This document shows, piece after piece, positions 22,419 through 34,424 of a stretch of DNA of 64,000 nt. The stretch's first letter is position 1. The number at the start of each line of letters is the position of its first letter. This stretch comes from Lates calcarifer (lineage: Eukaryota > Chordata > Actinopteri > Centropomidae): positions 18,903,501 to 18,967,500 of the forward strand of contig NC_066837.1 of assembly GCF_001640805.2 (NCBI RefSeq). The letters run 5' to 3'. A program made the position numbers and the translations under genes. The notes beneath the pieces are model-generated. The model worked only from the letters and a program-made list of their open reading frames with translations, was not told the DNA's origin and did not search any database.

Positions 22419-22842
22419 ATGGATCAGAGGAGATCCGAACCGGACCGCAACACCGGCAGCAGCCCGGTCACGTTGTACGGGGAATTCACGGTAACTGGTA
22501 ACCGAAAAGTCAGGTGTGCCGTGAGCCTGACCGAGAAGGACCTCGTTGTCCAGAGGCTTACGTCGGCACCTGTCGGGCGGAACAAGGTGGTGCTCAGTCT
22601 CAAGGACTGTGTCGGCTGCCGGGCTTTCCGGGAAGATGATAATGCGGACCCGGCGGCGTACTTATCAGCCTACTTTTACCCGCTCAAACGGCGCTGGATG
22701 AGTTCCGGAGTGGCACGGCAGAGAGTGGAGTACTGCTTTCGGCTCGCTGCGCTCCAGGACCCGCGCGCCAACCAGGATGAAGCGGAGAAATGGGCTCGCG
22801 CTGTCCGAGAACGTTCTGGCCGGCAACAGTATCTAAGAGACG
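22419..22842 (+). CDS. sphk1: Sphingosine kinase coding exon 1 (N-terminal extension)
   Basis: Codes for residues 1-141 and the first base of codon 142. The start ATG (M-D-Q-R-R-S-E-P-D) has A at -3 and G at +4, and is the first ATG in this frame. The peptide is an N-terminal extension with a PH-like pattern of alternating hydrophobic strands (L-Y-G-E-F-T-V-T-G-N-R-K, then L-V-V-Q-R-L, then V-V-L-S-L-K-D-C-V-G-C-R-A-F) and a basic K-R-R-W patch. It ends in a helix E-A-E-K-W-A-R-A-V. Mammalian SPHK2 has a related extension; canonical SPHK1 lacks it. The donor is GTGAGT at 22843. GC content is clearly higher than in the surrounding introns. The gene symbol is given mainly from linkage to prcd; sphk2 is the alternative. 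Confidence 0.85.
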
Positions 22843-23464
22843 GTGAGTGTTCGTTAGCAACGGGGGGTTACTTTGTTTGTTATATATGACAAAAAATATT
22901 TTAATATACTTGGTGTTTGGACTGTAGATCGAATAAAACAAGCAATTTGAATACATCTTATTGAACTGTGATTCCAGGCATTTTAAACGTTTCATGGACA
23001 TAGGACAATTGATGATAATAATATTTGATCGTTAAGTTATATAAAAATGCACCATATAGGCACAATACTGAAATATTAAATGCTAGACTGGATCTTAACT
23101 TAGGGCCACTTTACAAGATACCTCAAGATAAGGTATGCAGGCATTGTCTTAAAGCCTATATCACTCCACTGTATGGTATGCTTTAGTGGTGCATTGCATA
23201 TTAACACACAGCTATTTAATTAGCAAGCAAAGACATTTGCAATTAATTAAATCACCATAAACTAATTGAACCAGGAGTCTTCATGCCCTATGTGGGTCTG
23301 AGGCCTTGGGGTGGTTGCTGTTTTTGCCTGGTTGGTCTGTAATCCAGCCTTCTGTTAGATACCAGTTGTTTGAACTTAACAGCCTGAAGGGATGTTTAGT
23401 CTGACTTTACTACCAACTCCAAGAACTGGAACTTGAGGGTATTTTGCTTTAAAAATGACTTAAG

Positions 23465-23531
23465 TGATTAACGTGCTATCAAAATAGTTGTGGATTATTT
23501 GTCTGTTAATTGATTGTTTCAGCTGCTGTTT
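23465..23531. repeat. Dispersed repeat family B, terminal fragment
   Basis: Short fragment with GATTAACGTGCTATCAAAATAG followed by GTTAATTGATTGTTTCAGCTGC. It resembles the terminal part of the family B element. Assignment is from pattern memory and is less certain than for the longer copies. Confidence 0.5.
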
Positions 23532-24249
23532 TGTTATTCAGTTAGGGAAGTGATCTGCATGGCCTGTTGTGAGGAGAAGTCTCATTGCTTCTCCTTTATG
23601 ATTAAATAACTGATTGGCTAAAATAGCTACTGTGGAGATACTGCAAACTACCCACAGGTGTCTTAACTTGTCTTACACTAAACTATAATCTAAATACTAA
23701 TGTAGTGTAAATGTTATTCTAGTACTCCTGTAGGTATAGGGGTGATACGACTGGCCACACATAACATCTACGTATTGAGTATCACACCCTCCTGTAGCCT
23801 TATTACTTGAATGTTTAATAATGATAAATTAGAAAGTACTATTGAGTTCCCATTGGACTGTTTCAGTCACTGTTACACAGTGATTTAAGATTGTGAAACC
23901 TGCAGTTAGGCAGTCATTTCTTGGAAAGTGGTAGCCTTTTTCTTTTGCCTGTTTCAGTCTCCTTCGAGTGACTCAAACTGTGTGTAACAGTGTTAATTAT
24001 AACATTTAATAATTTCATAGTGATGTTTCCTGGTTTATTCTCATATGAAGTTTTCATGAAGTTAATTTTGCCTCACTGCTGTCTAATTAGATAATAGTAG
24101 TTTTCTGTACAGGACTGGTTTCTTGTCACTGTTTCAGCTGTGCCTTTGTTGGAGGCTATTATGAATAAAATGAATAAAACACTAAGACTAGACCAAGTCA
24201 CATTTCAGTAACACCAGAATTCAAACAAACCCTTTTAATTTCAGTCTTT

Positions 24250-24345
24250 TTAAAAAAATTTATTTAACCTTGATGTAACCAAGAGGTCTGTTGAGATATA
24301 TAATTTCTTTTATAAAAAAGACCTGGCTAAAATGGCAGTGGAAGA
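24250..24345 (+). repeat. Dispersed repeat family D
   Basis: The segment runs TTTATTTAACCTTGATGTAACC, GAGATATATAATTTC, then AAAAAAGACCTGGC. The same GAGATA...AAGAGAGACCTGG arrangement recurs at 54176-54245. I recognise this as a common short teleost repeat of unknown class. Confidence 0.6.
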
Positions 24346-24772
24346 TGGCACATATTTGCACATCATTAATTTACAAGAGACCTGAGAGATGTTAGAGATA
24401 AAACTTGAGTATGAAAAACAATTACATTCTTCATGAAACATGAATGTGACTGTTGCCTGATATGAATCCAGCATTTCCAGATGTTTATCTTGTTCATTTT
24501 TCCAAACCCAGGGTGCATAATAAGAGAAAGCAGTTTTATCAGGTTTCCAGCTGACTCTAGAGACTCTAAAGATGATCCATCCAGATGATCTGGCCTCATA
24601 GCTGTAGAAGAAAGCATTTCACCCAAGTAAACAGGAAGATTACTGAGGACAGCTTTAAAAGGTACACTCTTGGTGAAGTCCATCCAGTTAATTACAGTGA
24701 TGAGTTCTTCTCCCAACTCCCAAGAAAACAGTCAACAGTAAACAGTCTGATGGGTTATCACCATCATCTAAA

Positions 24773-25046
24773 ATGGTAAATGGACTGTACTTATATAGTG
24801 CTTTTCTAGTCGTATCGACCACTCAAAGCGCTTTACACTACACGTCACATTCACCCATTCACACACACATTCTTACAACGCTTGCACTACGCACAAAGTG
24901 CTCTAGCACATTCACACATCAATGTTACAAACATTGGGGGCAACGTGGGGTTCAGTATCTTGCCCAAGGATACTTTGGCACGGACTAGAAGAGCCGGGGA
25001 TCGAACCGATGACCCTCCGATTAGTGGGTCTACCTCCTAAGCCACA
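24773..25046 (-). mobile_element. tRNA-derived SINE, minus strand
   Basis: Read on the minus strand the element starts TGTGGCTTAGGAGGTAG, which contains an RNA polymerase III A-box-like sequence. A B box GGTTCGATCCCCGG follows at 25007-24994, at normal tRNA spacing. The body continues through TTGGGCAAGATACTGAACCCC to a tail ending AGTCCATTTACCAT near 24773. This arrangement marks a tRNA-head SINE family widespread in fish. The copy is about 270 bp and looks full length or nearly so. It is inserted in intron 1 in the orientation opposite to the kinase gene. Confidence 0.8.
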
Positions 25047-26204
25047 AATGAAGTTTGAAGTTTTAAGACTGATGTTATCTGTCTTTTGGTCAGAACAGTT
25101 TCTAGGGAAAGTCACAATTTTGTTTTGCACATTTCTGGCTAATTTGAAGCTTAAAATGATAATGGAGTGTGTTGATGCAGCTTGAGATCAGTAAAAGCCT
25201 GACTCTGTATACAGTTCATTAAAGAGACGTGAAAAGCTTGAAGCAGTATTACAGCTGTTGAATTCATATTAATGTCAAGAGGTTTTTCCTGTAACTGTAT
25301 TCTCGTCTCTTATCAGCTCTGGTTTGTCACAGGATATTTTGTTACCTTTCACCCACTGCTCATATGAATTAAACAATAGGACTGGTGTGGTATGGAGAGT
25401 CACATTTCAGTAACTCCAATCTGCAAACAAACAGTTTTAACACGAAAGACACCTGAGAAACACAAGGCAGTATTACCACTATTGAGTTCATGTAATGCCA
25501 AGAGGTATAATAACTCCACTGGGAAATATTCTATAATTGGAGATTTCTAAAGATAATTTATCTCATTATTTGTCCTCCTCACCAAGCCATCCTGGTTCAA
25601 TGAAAAAAACCAAAATGCAATTCTTTGCCTCACACAAACTTTCTCCTTACACACAGACATGGTATCACTGGCACACTGTGACCCAGATAGCTCCTCCTCA
25701 TTTACACAAAATTATTTTTAACAAGAGAAAATATGCGGCAATTCTACAATGCCCATCATTGTCAGAAGGGGTAACTGCAGATGTAGTAATCCTAGACAGT
25801 ATTCTTTACTTTGAAACATATAGATGTCTCGAAATTAACCTGAGACAATGACCCAGCAAGTTTTCTACAGGGACCAAACACAGGTGTCTCCATTACTTCA
25901 CCTGCTCTGGAGCCATGAATGCAACTCTACCTCCACCCAGTTTTCTCACTGACTAAAACCCACGTCTTTTCATTGGAACTTGTGAAAGAATGGCTTCTTT
26001 ATCGCTCTCATTTCTACCCCAACAACTGACTGTTTTGTCAGCTGAAATTGGCAACTGTTGCCAGCAGATTTGATCAACTTTTACATCATCAAACAATAGG
26101 TGTCATTTATACAATAGAAAAGGCTTTTAGGATGAGGACTAACTGATGAATGTGGCAAAAGTAACACTTACAAGTAACTTGAAGAGTTAGGACAAATGGT
26201 GTTT

Positions 26205-26560
26205 AGGGGAAGGTTTTAGCAAATGGTCATTTAGTTGATTAATTTGTGGACGAACAGAAAAAGAATTGGTGACAATTTGATCAATCACTTTAACCACTTT
26301 TAAGGGGAAAACACCAAAACTTTGCTGGTGCCAGACTCTGAAATGTGAATATTTGTTGCTTTGCTTTGTCTTACACCACAGTAAACTGAATGTCTTTGGT
26401 GTTGATTGGTTGATTGGACACAACAAGAACATTAAAGACATAAATTTGGGCTCTGTGAACTCACAATGGACCTTTTCACTATTGTTTGATTGTTTAGAAA
26501 GTAACTGGCAGATTAATCAATAATGAAAATAATAATTAGTTTCAGCTGGGCTTGAAAACC
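26205..26560 (+). repeat. Dispersed repeat family B, near full copy
   Basis: Shares ordered blocks with 15405-15640: AGTTGATTAATTTG, AAATGTGAATATTTGTTGC, ACAGTAAACTGAATGTCTTTGG, TTTTTCACTATTG-like TTTCACTATTG, CAGATTAATCAATAATG, and AAATAATAATTAGTTTCAGC. Confidence 0.75.
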
Positions 26561-27530
26561 TGAGTGCGTCATATGTTAAGATTTTTGTTTTCCTCCAAGG
26601 AGAGTTGCAGACCAGACCAAGGTTTTCTGTCACTGTTGTTGTTGTTTCTACAAGAATACAGAATCAAACGGAGCCAGAAGTGCTGAGCAAAAATACAGAA
26701 TGCATATGTTTCTACTTCTGGGTCACCTGCTGAAGTATCACATTACTGAACATTTCTGCAGGGGTCTGTCGTTATCTCTGGAATGTAGCAACATGATTTC
26801 AGTTCGAAAAACCCTGTCCTCAGTAAGTTACTCATTATGCTCGAGGCCTTGTGAACCACATTAAATCATGTTCAGGAGCTCTGCATCCAAACCATTAGTC
26901 TAAATGAGGTCAGTGCCGCCTGTCTGACCTCTCCATCAATACTGGTGTGTGTGTCATTGGCTTGACTTGTGGTGTACTCACAGAATTACTCAGCAAGCAT
27001 CTCTTTTCTACCAGATCCATTTACCTCTGACAGGTAGAGACTTGCTACAGTTTTGGATTTAGATATCAAATGTACCATATACAGTTTCTCCTTGTTAGTG
27101 TCATACCAAAAAGATTTCTTATACAAGAGGCCAGCTCTATTCTTTTAATCTTTCCTTCAATATTTGGTGGTCTTGCTGTGTAATGAACAAATACACACAG
27201 GTGTGAGGTATGTTTGCTCATGCTCAGGTTGCTCAGCGTTGCTCCTGTGCTCTAATAAATTAAACCATCAAACTGTATGATAAAGGGGCTCAGCTCTTCT
27301 GTCCATGACATCAGCAGTAATTTGCATGATAGTGAGAATTTCTGTTAAGGCTGTGATCAAAGAAGCCATCAGTTGGCTCTTGTGCATCACAGGGCTCCTA
27401 ATGGCTTCCTGTGGTCAGCCATTGTTGTTGACACTTCTTGTTGAGAAAGATGTCTGACAGGTCACACGACCACAGACCAATAACACAAGTGCAAAACATG
27501 GGAACATTTTACAGTACTGCTGCAGTTTTT

Positions 27531-28299
27531 TAGTGCTGCACGATTATGGCCAAAATGATAATCATGGTTCTTTTCATCTATAATGAGAGCACGACTGTTT
27601 GTCATGATTATTCATTGATTTTAGGAACATGATGTTTTTTATTGCATTAAATAAACGGCACTGATGTCACTTGTCCTGCTAATTTAAGACTGGTTCTTAC
27701 TCACAGTTCATCTAAAAGCAAAATTAAACAGCAGGGCACATACCTTTGTCCAAATACGACTTCATAGTTTCAGTCTGTCTTTGGGAGCTGGATGGATACG
27801 GTGATGTTCTGTTAAACGATTCTGTTATGGATGAGTGGATGCTGGACAAGGACGGGGATTATTATTCCTCCTGGCCTTCATGCATTCAACCTGCTGCAGT
27901 TTGTGTTTTCTCAGGTGGTTGAACAAGTTAGTTGTGTTGTAGCTTTGCGGCGCAGACACAAGTCTCATGCACTTCCGTCAATATGATTTAATCTTGTTTA
28001 AGATGATCCGCCCTAGATCCGAAATCCTTCCTAACAACGGATGTTAATCGGTCTCGACGGACTAACTCTTCACCTTTGACTCCAAACAATTGATTCTCCT
28101 TTTTCTTCCACCTGCCGCCGCAGGTTGTGCGCGCAGCCGCGGTGGTTGACCGGTAGTTAGGGAGCGCTTGATTTGATATGCAGCGGAGTTTTCTATGAGC
28201 GGAGCTCGCGTTTAAAACGACAGTACCACAGACGATCAGGTTTATTTAATTGTGGGAAGGAAAAATCGCGATCGATATTCTATTAGTTGTGCTGCCCTT
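27531..28299. mobile_element. Probable non-autonomous hAT-type DNA element
   Basis: The left end reads TAGTGCTGCACGATTATGGCC. The right end, reverse-complemented, begins AGGGCAGCACAACTAATAG, preceded by a GATCGCGATTTTT block. These imperfect terminal inverted repeats resemble the AGGGCTGCACGAT-type ends of short non-autonomous hAT elements common in fish. The interior (28080-28160) is unusually GC-rich for the intron and has no long reading frame. I could not find a convincing 8-bp target duplication, so the borders and class are tentative. Confidence 0.5.
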
Positions 28300-31200
28300 T
28301 ATTTATTTATTATTTCTTTTTTACTAAATGTATGATTAATTAGTGTTCCTAGCAGACTGTTTATACGAACAAAAACCACAGAACAACAGTCTACCAATAT
28401 AATTCTGTCCCTCTGAATTACCATCTTGTTAATTCCTCTCAGGGAGAAGAAGCGCAGATTAATATTGATCAGTCATCAGTTGTCTAGTGCTTGTGGTGTG
28501 TTCACAGAAGTTTCAGTCTTCGGTCTGTCATCATATGTGTGATCCACCCTGCGTGTCATTGCCTTGACTCAAGTACCATAAACTGTCATCCCTGCTCTGA
28601 CAGTTAAAATTGCTCAGATGCCATGGTCTAGTATTTCCTAAATAGTATTGATCAGAGGTTGTCAATGAATGGATTCAGTTCAGCTGTGGACAGCGTCATC
28701 ATGAGTCAGGTGATGGAAGAAGGCAGAGAGGTTACTAGTATTGATTAAATTGATCACTCTGGGCTGTCATCTGGCTTCAGCACTTGGCATACTCTGTCCA
28801 GTGACAGTGAATTACAGCACATTACCACCTAACAAGAATCAATTGATTGAGATTACCTAGAATATATCTAAATAGTCAGAAAACACCTAGCAGATACAGG
28901 CTCACCTACAGGTACTGTGGTCCAGACTGTTTTCATTTTGTGAGAAACTGCATTCAGTGTCAAACAGTAACATTTTAATGTGAAGCAAACATGACATCAC
29001 CATGCTGACATGTAGCCACAGTGACAGTCTGAGTAAATTCACAGCTGTTTAATAGGTTAATGAATTCAGCAGCAGTATGATCAGTATTGATGTTACTATG
29101 AATGTGAATGCTCAAACCACCAGAGATAATAGGTTATAATTGCCTTGGTGGTCTGTAGAGTTTTACTTTGTGATGTGTTTATCCCACCTCCTCTATTATT
29201 GTAAATCAAAAAGGACAAACTATTAATTCAAGCTTGTCTCAGTCAACACATCACTGGTAAAGAAAATTTTGTTGTAAGACATCAGCTGTTAAGTAAAGTT
29301 GAATGGATTGGGCCTGATGGACTGAAATATTTTGGTTTTATAGTGACTGGCTTTATGGTAAAGCTGAAATGGAGGTAGATATCAAAAGGTTTTTGGGTCC
29401 AGTGTGTATGACTAATAGTGTCAGGAGTAGAGGCCCTACACTCTCTCTTCCATGACATTGCTGGCTGCATGTGGACTGTCTTGGTAAATCTTGCATATTT
29501 TAGTATAGTAATCAGTTATCTTCTGTTAAAGCTGCAGGGCTGAGTGTTTGTCAGTGTTTCTCTGAAACACCGAAGGTCCCACTTGTTGTTCCATGCTGCT
29601 GTTGCATTTTCAGTCCTGCACTGGGCTGAGTTTGCTTTATGTTTGTTCTCACATTCAGAGCAGTGTCAGACCTTTCATCATCTCAGCATGGGACGCTGTA
29701 AACACGTAGTTTTCTCATCCCTGTCTGTCCAATACATGATGGAAGCTCTGCTACCTTTCTAGTTCCCTTCACTGTGAGACCTTCATTATCATTCATTACC
29801 AATATCATGTTATTGTGCTGCAAGCGCAGCCCCAAAAAACACCTTAGATTGAGATTATTCTCCTTCATCCTGTTTGTTCTAAATATCTGCTGATTCATCA
29901 CAGGAATCGTGACCTGTGCTAATGTGCTTTAACTGAATAAGGCTGTTAGTAAAAGTGTGAAACCATGGAAACGGCAGTGATAGAAAGTTAGATAAGAAGC
30001 ACCTTACTTGAAGTTCTCAGGGGGACTGGCGTTGCTCCTTTTGGCAGCAGAATCCAGGTCTCAGTCAGCCAGTCAGTGCTATTACTAATACATTACCTCT
30101 GGCCAAGACAGAGTTGAAACTGGGACAATGGCTTGTATTCTCTGTCACACACCATTTCACAGGTGCAAGCAGAAAGAAGAAGTTTATGTTAAATTATGAG
30201 AGCATCTGATGCCATTTTTTCTAGCTGTTCCAGCAGACAAAAAGAAGAAGGAAATGTCATGGTCTAAAGTTGTTTTTCAGGTTACACAGAGCTGCTTATC
30301 TCCATCAGTTCCATGGTACTCTCAGTCATCGTTGTAGAAAGTCTAACTGTCTTCAACAAGAAGCTGAAATTACACAGTATTTATGTGGGAAACCAGTGAT
30401 ACGAGTCATATCGAAGCACACCCATCAAAGTGTCCTATCTGTGGAATGTGCAGCAGAGGAGCTGGGAACACGAGCTGGATGAAGTCCTGGTGAAATTGTT
30501 AGCTGAATCCCTCGTGGTTGTGGTGCTGTTATTATGACAAAGCCGGGTGACTTGTGGAATTCAAGATTTAGAAACTGTTTTCAAACTTTTATAACCTTAC
30601 TGTTTTCTTGTGGTTTCATTTATAAATGTTTACAAAGTCTATTGAGTAAGAGATAATCAATAATGGAGAACATCCAGCAGACCAGCTCTGACTTTTGATG
30701 ATTTCTTTTCAACCTGCCACACCTTTTCTCAGCCTGGTGTCACCCATGTAAACCACGTCAGTAATGTTATTCTCTTACAGCCAAATAGTGACATAATGTA
30801 AGCTAATTAGTCCAATCCATTTGCAGATTACTCCATTTTATTATCACACATTTTCAGATTCTATCAATAGCTCAAGTGCAGAAGTCTCCAGTGTGAATTG
30901 AGCTATGTTATAGCTCTTTCTGTGTGTGTGAGGATGATTACTAATAAGCACGATTAAGTGACTGATCCCATCAAGGATCACACCCTTGGGATTTCATCAT
31001 TCTTGTTTGTACAAAAATGATGAAACTTCCTGATTCTTTTACAACAGAAACCACAGGTTTCATTCATAAGAAGTTGTCCATCTGGCTGCTGTAGAAGTAA
31101 AGGAAAATAAGATGTGATATTACCAGGTTATGAGAATATCAGCACAGTCTCATATGCCCATATTTTCTCTGGGAACATTTATGTGTGTGTGTATGTGTGT

Positions 31201-34200
31201 GTAGTCAGGCAGCATTGGTACTGTAGCAGCAGTCCTTTCCCTGGGGACTCATTGGACGTTTGCTGTGGTGGAGCTTGATGTGCTGTTGAGACGTCTGATT
31301 CAGCCTCTCTGGAGCTTTCTCCAGCTCTGGGGGGCTCAAAGTAGTGTCCTGCCCTGTCTGTCTCACCATGACCAAATCCACATGATTGGAGGATGCAGAC
31401 GCAGATTTTTTTTTCTGAATTACACTCCAGGCAAAACCCTGTCAAACTTTGTTCCGATCCTGTTTGTTGTAACAAAACTCCACCTCAGACTGCAGAGTGA
31501 CTATCTATACATTACGCCGCCAAAGCATAAAAAGTGGTCCATGCTCACCCAGTTTGCTATTCTCAGAAACAGCCTCTCAAGTCACTCTATGATACGCCGA
31601 CAACAACAACAACCACTAATTGACCATTCAGCCTACAGAGCAGCTGGTTCACCTCAGAGAAAGTCAGTCTTTGCCTGGTAAAAGAACATGTGGTTGTGTG
31701 TTTTTTATGGTGGGAAGTCCATTTCCTCCATACGCTGGCACTTATTGCGTTTTTATGTATATAACTGTTTTTTTCTTTTATAGCTTGCAGTAATCCTGTG
31801 TTTCCCTCTTTATGTTTTTTATGTAAAACTGGCTAATACTTGAAGGAGGTGAACATACAGTTGAACATAGTGCCAAGTGAGCTGACGTTAATTAAGACTT
31901 CAAGCTCCAGTTCCCCTTAAAAGAAAACTTATACTAAACATTAAATTAGTGGCAATGTAAGTGCCTGACTTACTCGGAAAGTTTTTGCTTTGGAGTTTGT
32001 TTTCATGCAGCAGCAGCCTAACCTCCCCTCCTTAATCTGACCCTGCTGCCTAAAATACCCATATAGAAGGCACATCGTTCCACAGAGAGACAGACGGTGG
32101 TTACATCCTCTCTGTCTCACAGCACAAAGCTCAGGATACTGCAGGGAGAGCTACATGACAGACAGCGCAGGATGATTTTAATAAAAACCTCAATGTCGTA
32201 AACTCTGTGCCTTTCTTAATATAGATCTACAGCAGGCTGACCACCAGCACCTCCTCCTCCTCGCCTCCTTCCACACCCTTTGTGGTTCTGGCTCAGCAGG
32301 AAAAAAAAACTGCTTGTGCGCCAGAGCAGCTTCCACTCTTTGATTTACAGACAGCATTACTGACAAGAGTTATCACCTCGCTGAGTCCTCAGTGTTACTG
32401 CAGTTAAGTGCTGTGAGGTGGGGCGAGCATTCTTTAAAGGTACAATCTGTGATCAGACTGTCTCTCATGATAATAATGATATCATTGCAGGTTTGAATGG
32501 CTTCAGACACATGGAAGTTCAATAAAGTTAGATGTAATCAGATGAGAAACAAACAGAATTCTTTTATCTGAATAAACCTGCAAAATGAATGGTACAACAA
32601 TTATTGACTGGAGCCTTATTATGACTATTATAGTGTGATGTTTTTCATAATGGTATAAATATATTATATATGTCTCAAACTAGTCCTCATATTTAACATT
32701 TCTATACACTATATAACCATTAATTAATAAATGGCTTATAAAAGATTATAATGTAGTTGTAAGGTTAATGTATTTAGATCTCCTCTTGTGAGCAGAGGAA
32801 GCTGCTGTATAAACAGATAATGCATGACAGTATAGTAAAACACAGTTGTGGTTCTAGTTCTAACTGGTGAGAAAATACTGCAAACCTGAAAATATTCTTA
32901 TGTAAATAGAAATATCTGCTCACAGCTACTTTTATAGTGCATTACAAACCATTTATTAAATGCTTCTATGGTGCCTTTAAATGCATGCAAACCCAAATGC
33001 ACTGGCTGATAAATAAAAGTAAAAACAGAACAAAACAAACTAAAGAAAGAGTAAATTCAGTAGTGAATTTACTGTTCCTCACACAATCTTGTTCTGACTT
33101 TCCCCACTTCAACCTTTATATCCTATGGGTTTTATTTTTGCACTGTGAGTATAAAAAAAATAGCCATATATTTTAGCAGCCTATCACAATGAATTACCTC
33201 ATTCAAACTATACACATACTGATAATGCACGTGATGTGTGCATGCACTAATAACAACGTGTGCAGTCAAACTACAGACACTCATACATATATATCTTTAC
33301 ATACAACTGAATGCACTGTGCAGCTGGGTTTAGATCTGAGCCTTGTGAAGCTCTAAATAAAGCATGTTACTGTGAGTGATATGATATTTGAGTGTAAGAT
33401 CATCCAGAGCTGAACCTCTAATCATGACGGATACAGCCCAGACATTTTGCTGTATCTCTAAGCTGCTGTCGTGAGGTTACAGTTGGTATGTAGTTAACTA
33501 CAGTACACTTGTGAAGCTCAGTTTAGAGGCGAAGCGTTGCGCTGCTATCAAATGACAATCTCATATCTGCTAAATGGGGCCTTTTGAGGGACTTAGCACA
33601 GCTGGCTGGATGCTGAAGCTCAGTTAAAAACATGTGCATAGACACAATGTAGAGAAACTCCTGATACTTTAGGTTGTGTTGTGATATTTAAACAGGTTTT
33701 TATGTTTTTTGTTGCACTCTGAACTCAGATCTCAATCTTAGCTGGTGATTGGCTGTTAAGATGTAATGCTTTTGTGATCCAATGCTTATTTTTTGGTACT
33801 GAACACAATAAATCCTCCACATACATCAGACTACATGAGGTACAGACCACCGTATTTTAGAGAGTAGCTGGCTTTTGCCCTGAGTTGGCCCGTGACAAAG
33901 CTAACATTTAGTAGATTGCGATTGGACATATCTGTCATATTACATGGGGCAGGAAGAGTATAAGCACCAGGTCAAATACATGTTAATCCATTAATCCCTT
34001 TAATGTGGAAACTGGATTCCCTCCTAATGGGTGTTTGTCAAGGCTTAGAGCCCACATCACCACTGAGCAACAGGCAGAAATGTAAGAGTGGGACACAAAC
34101 CTGTTGGTGGGTAGGTGGTCATGGGTGGGTGGGTTGTGAGGGGTCTCCAGGCTCTAAGTCTGTTTTTGAACAACACAACAGATATGAGCTAACATTTTGG

Positions 34201-34379
34201 AAAAACAAAGCAGCACTCAATCCCTTTCTTCTTCATTCTCAGTCTTGTGTCCGTGTCCTGTGTGCGGACTGAGGGAAGTTACAGTTTGAAACCACAGGAT
34301 GCCATGAATGTGCCATATGCCACAGACAGTGCCAGCTGTGACCATTTGTGGTTTTTGACTTAACTTAGAAATAGGTAGT

Positions 34380-34424
34380 CCCCCCCCCCCCCCCCCCCCC
34401 CACACACACACACTCACACACACT
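34380..34424. repeat. Poly-C run followed by CA tract
   Basis: About 21 C, then CA repeats with one interruption. Low-complexity sequence whose length is assembly-sensitive. Confidence 0.92.

Noticed and set aside
24994..25044. A functional tRNA gene
   Set aside because: A and B boxes are present but no cloverleaf or anticodon stem is preserved. It is the head of a SINE.
31265..31681. 138-codon frame in intron 1
   Set aside because: No recognisable motif. It contains low-complexity Q-Q-Q-Q and lies in a large intron without supporting splice signals.
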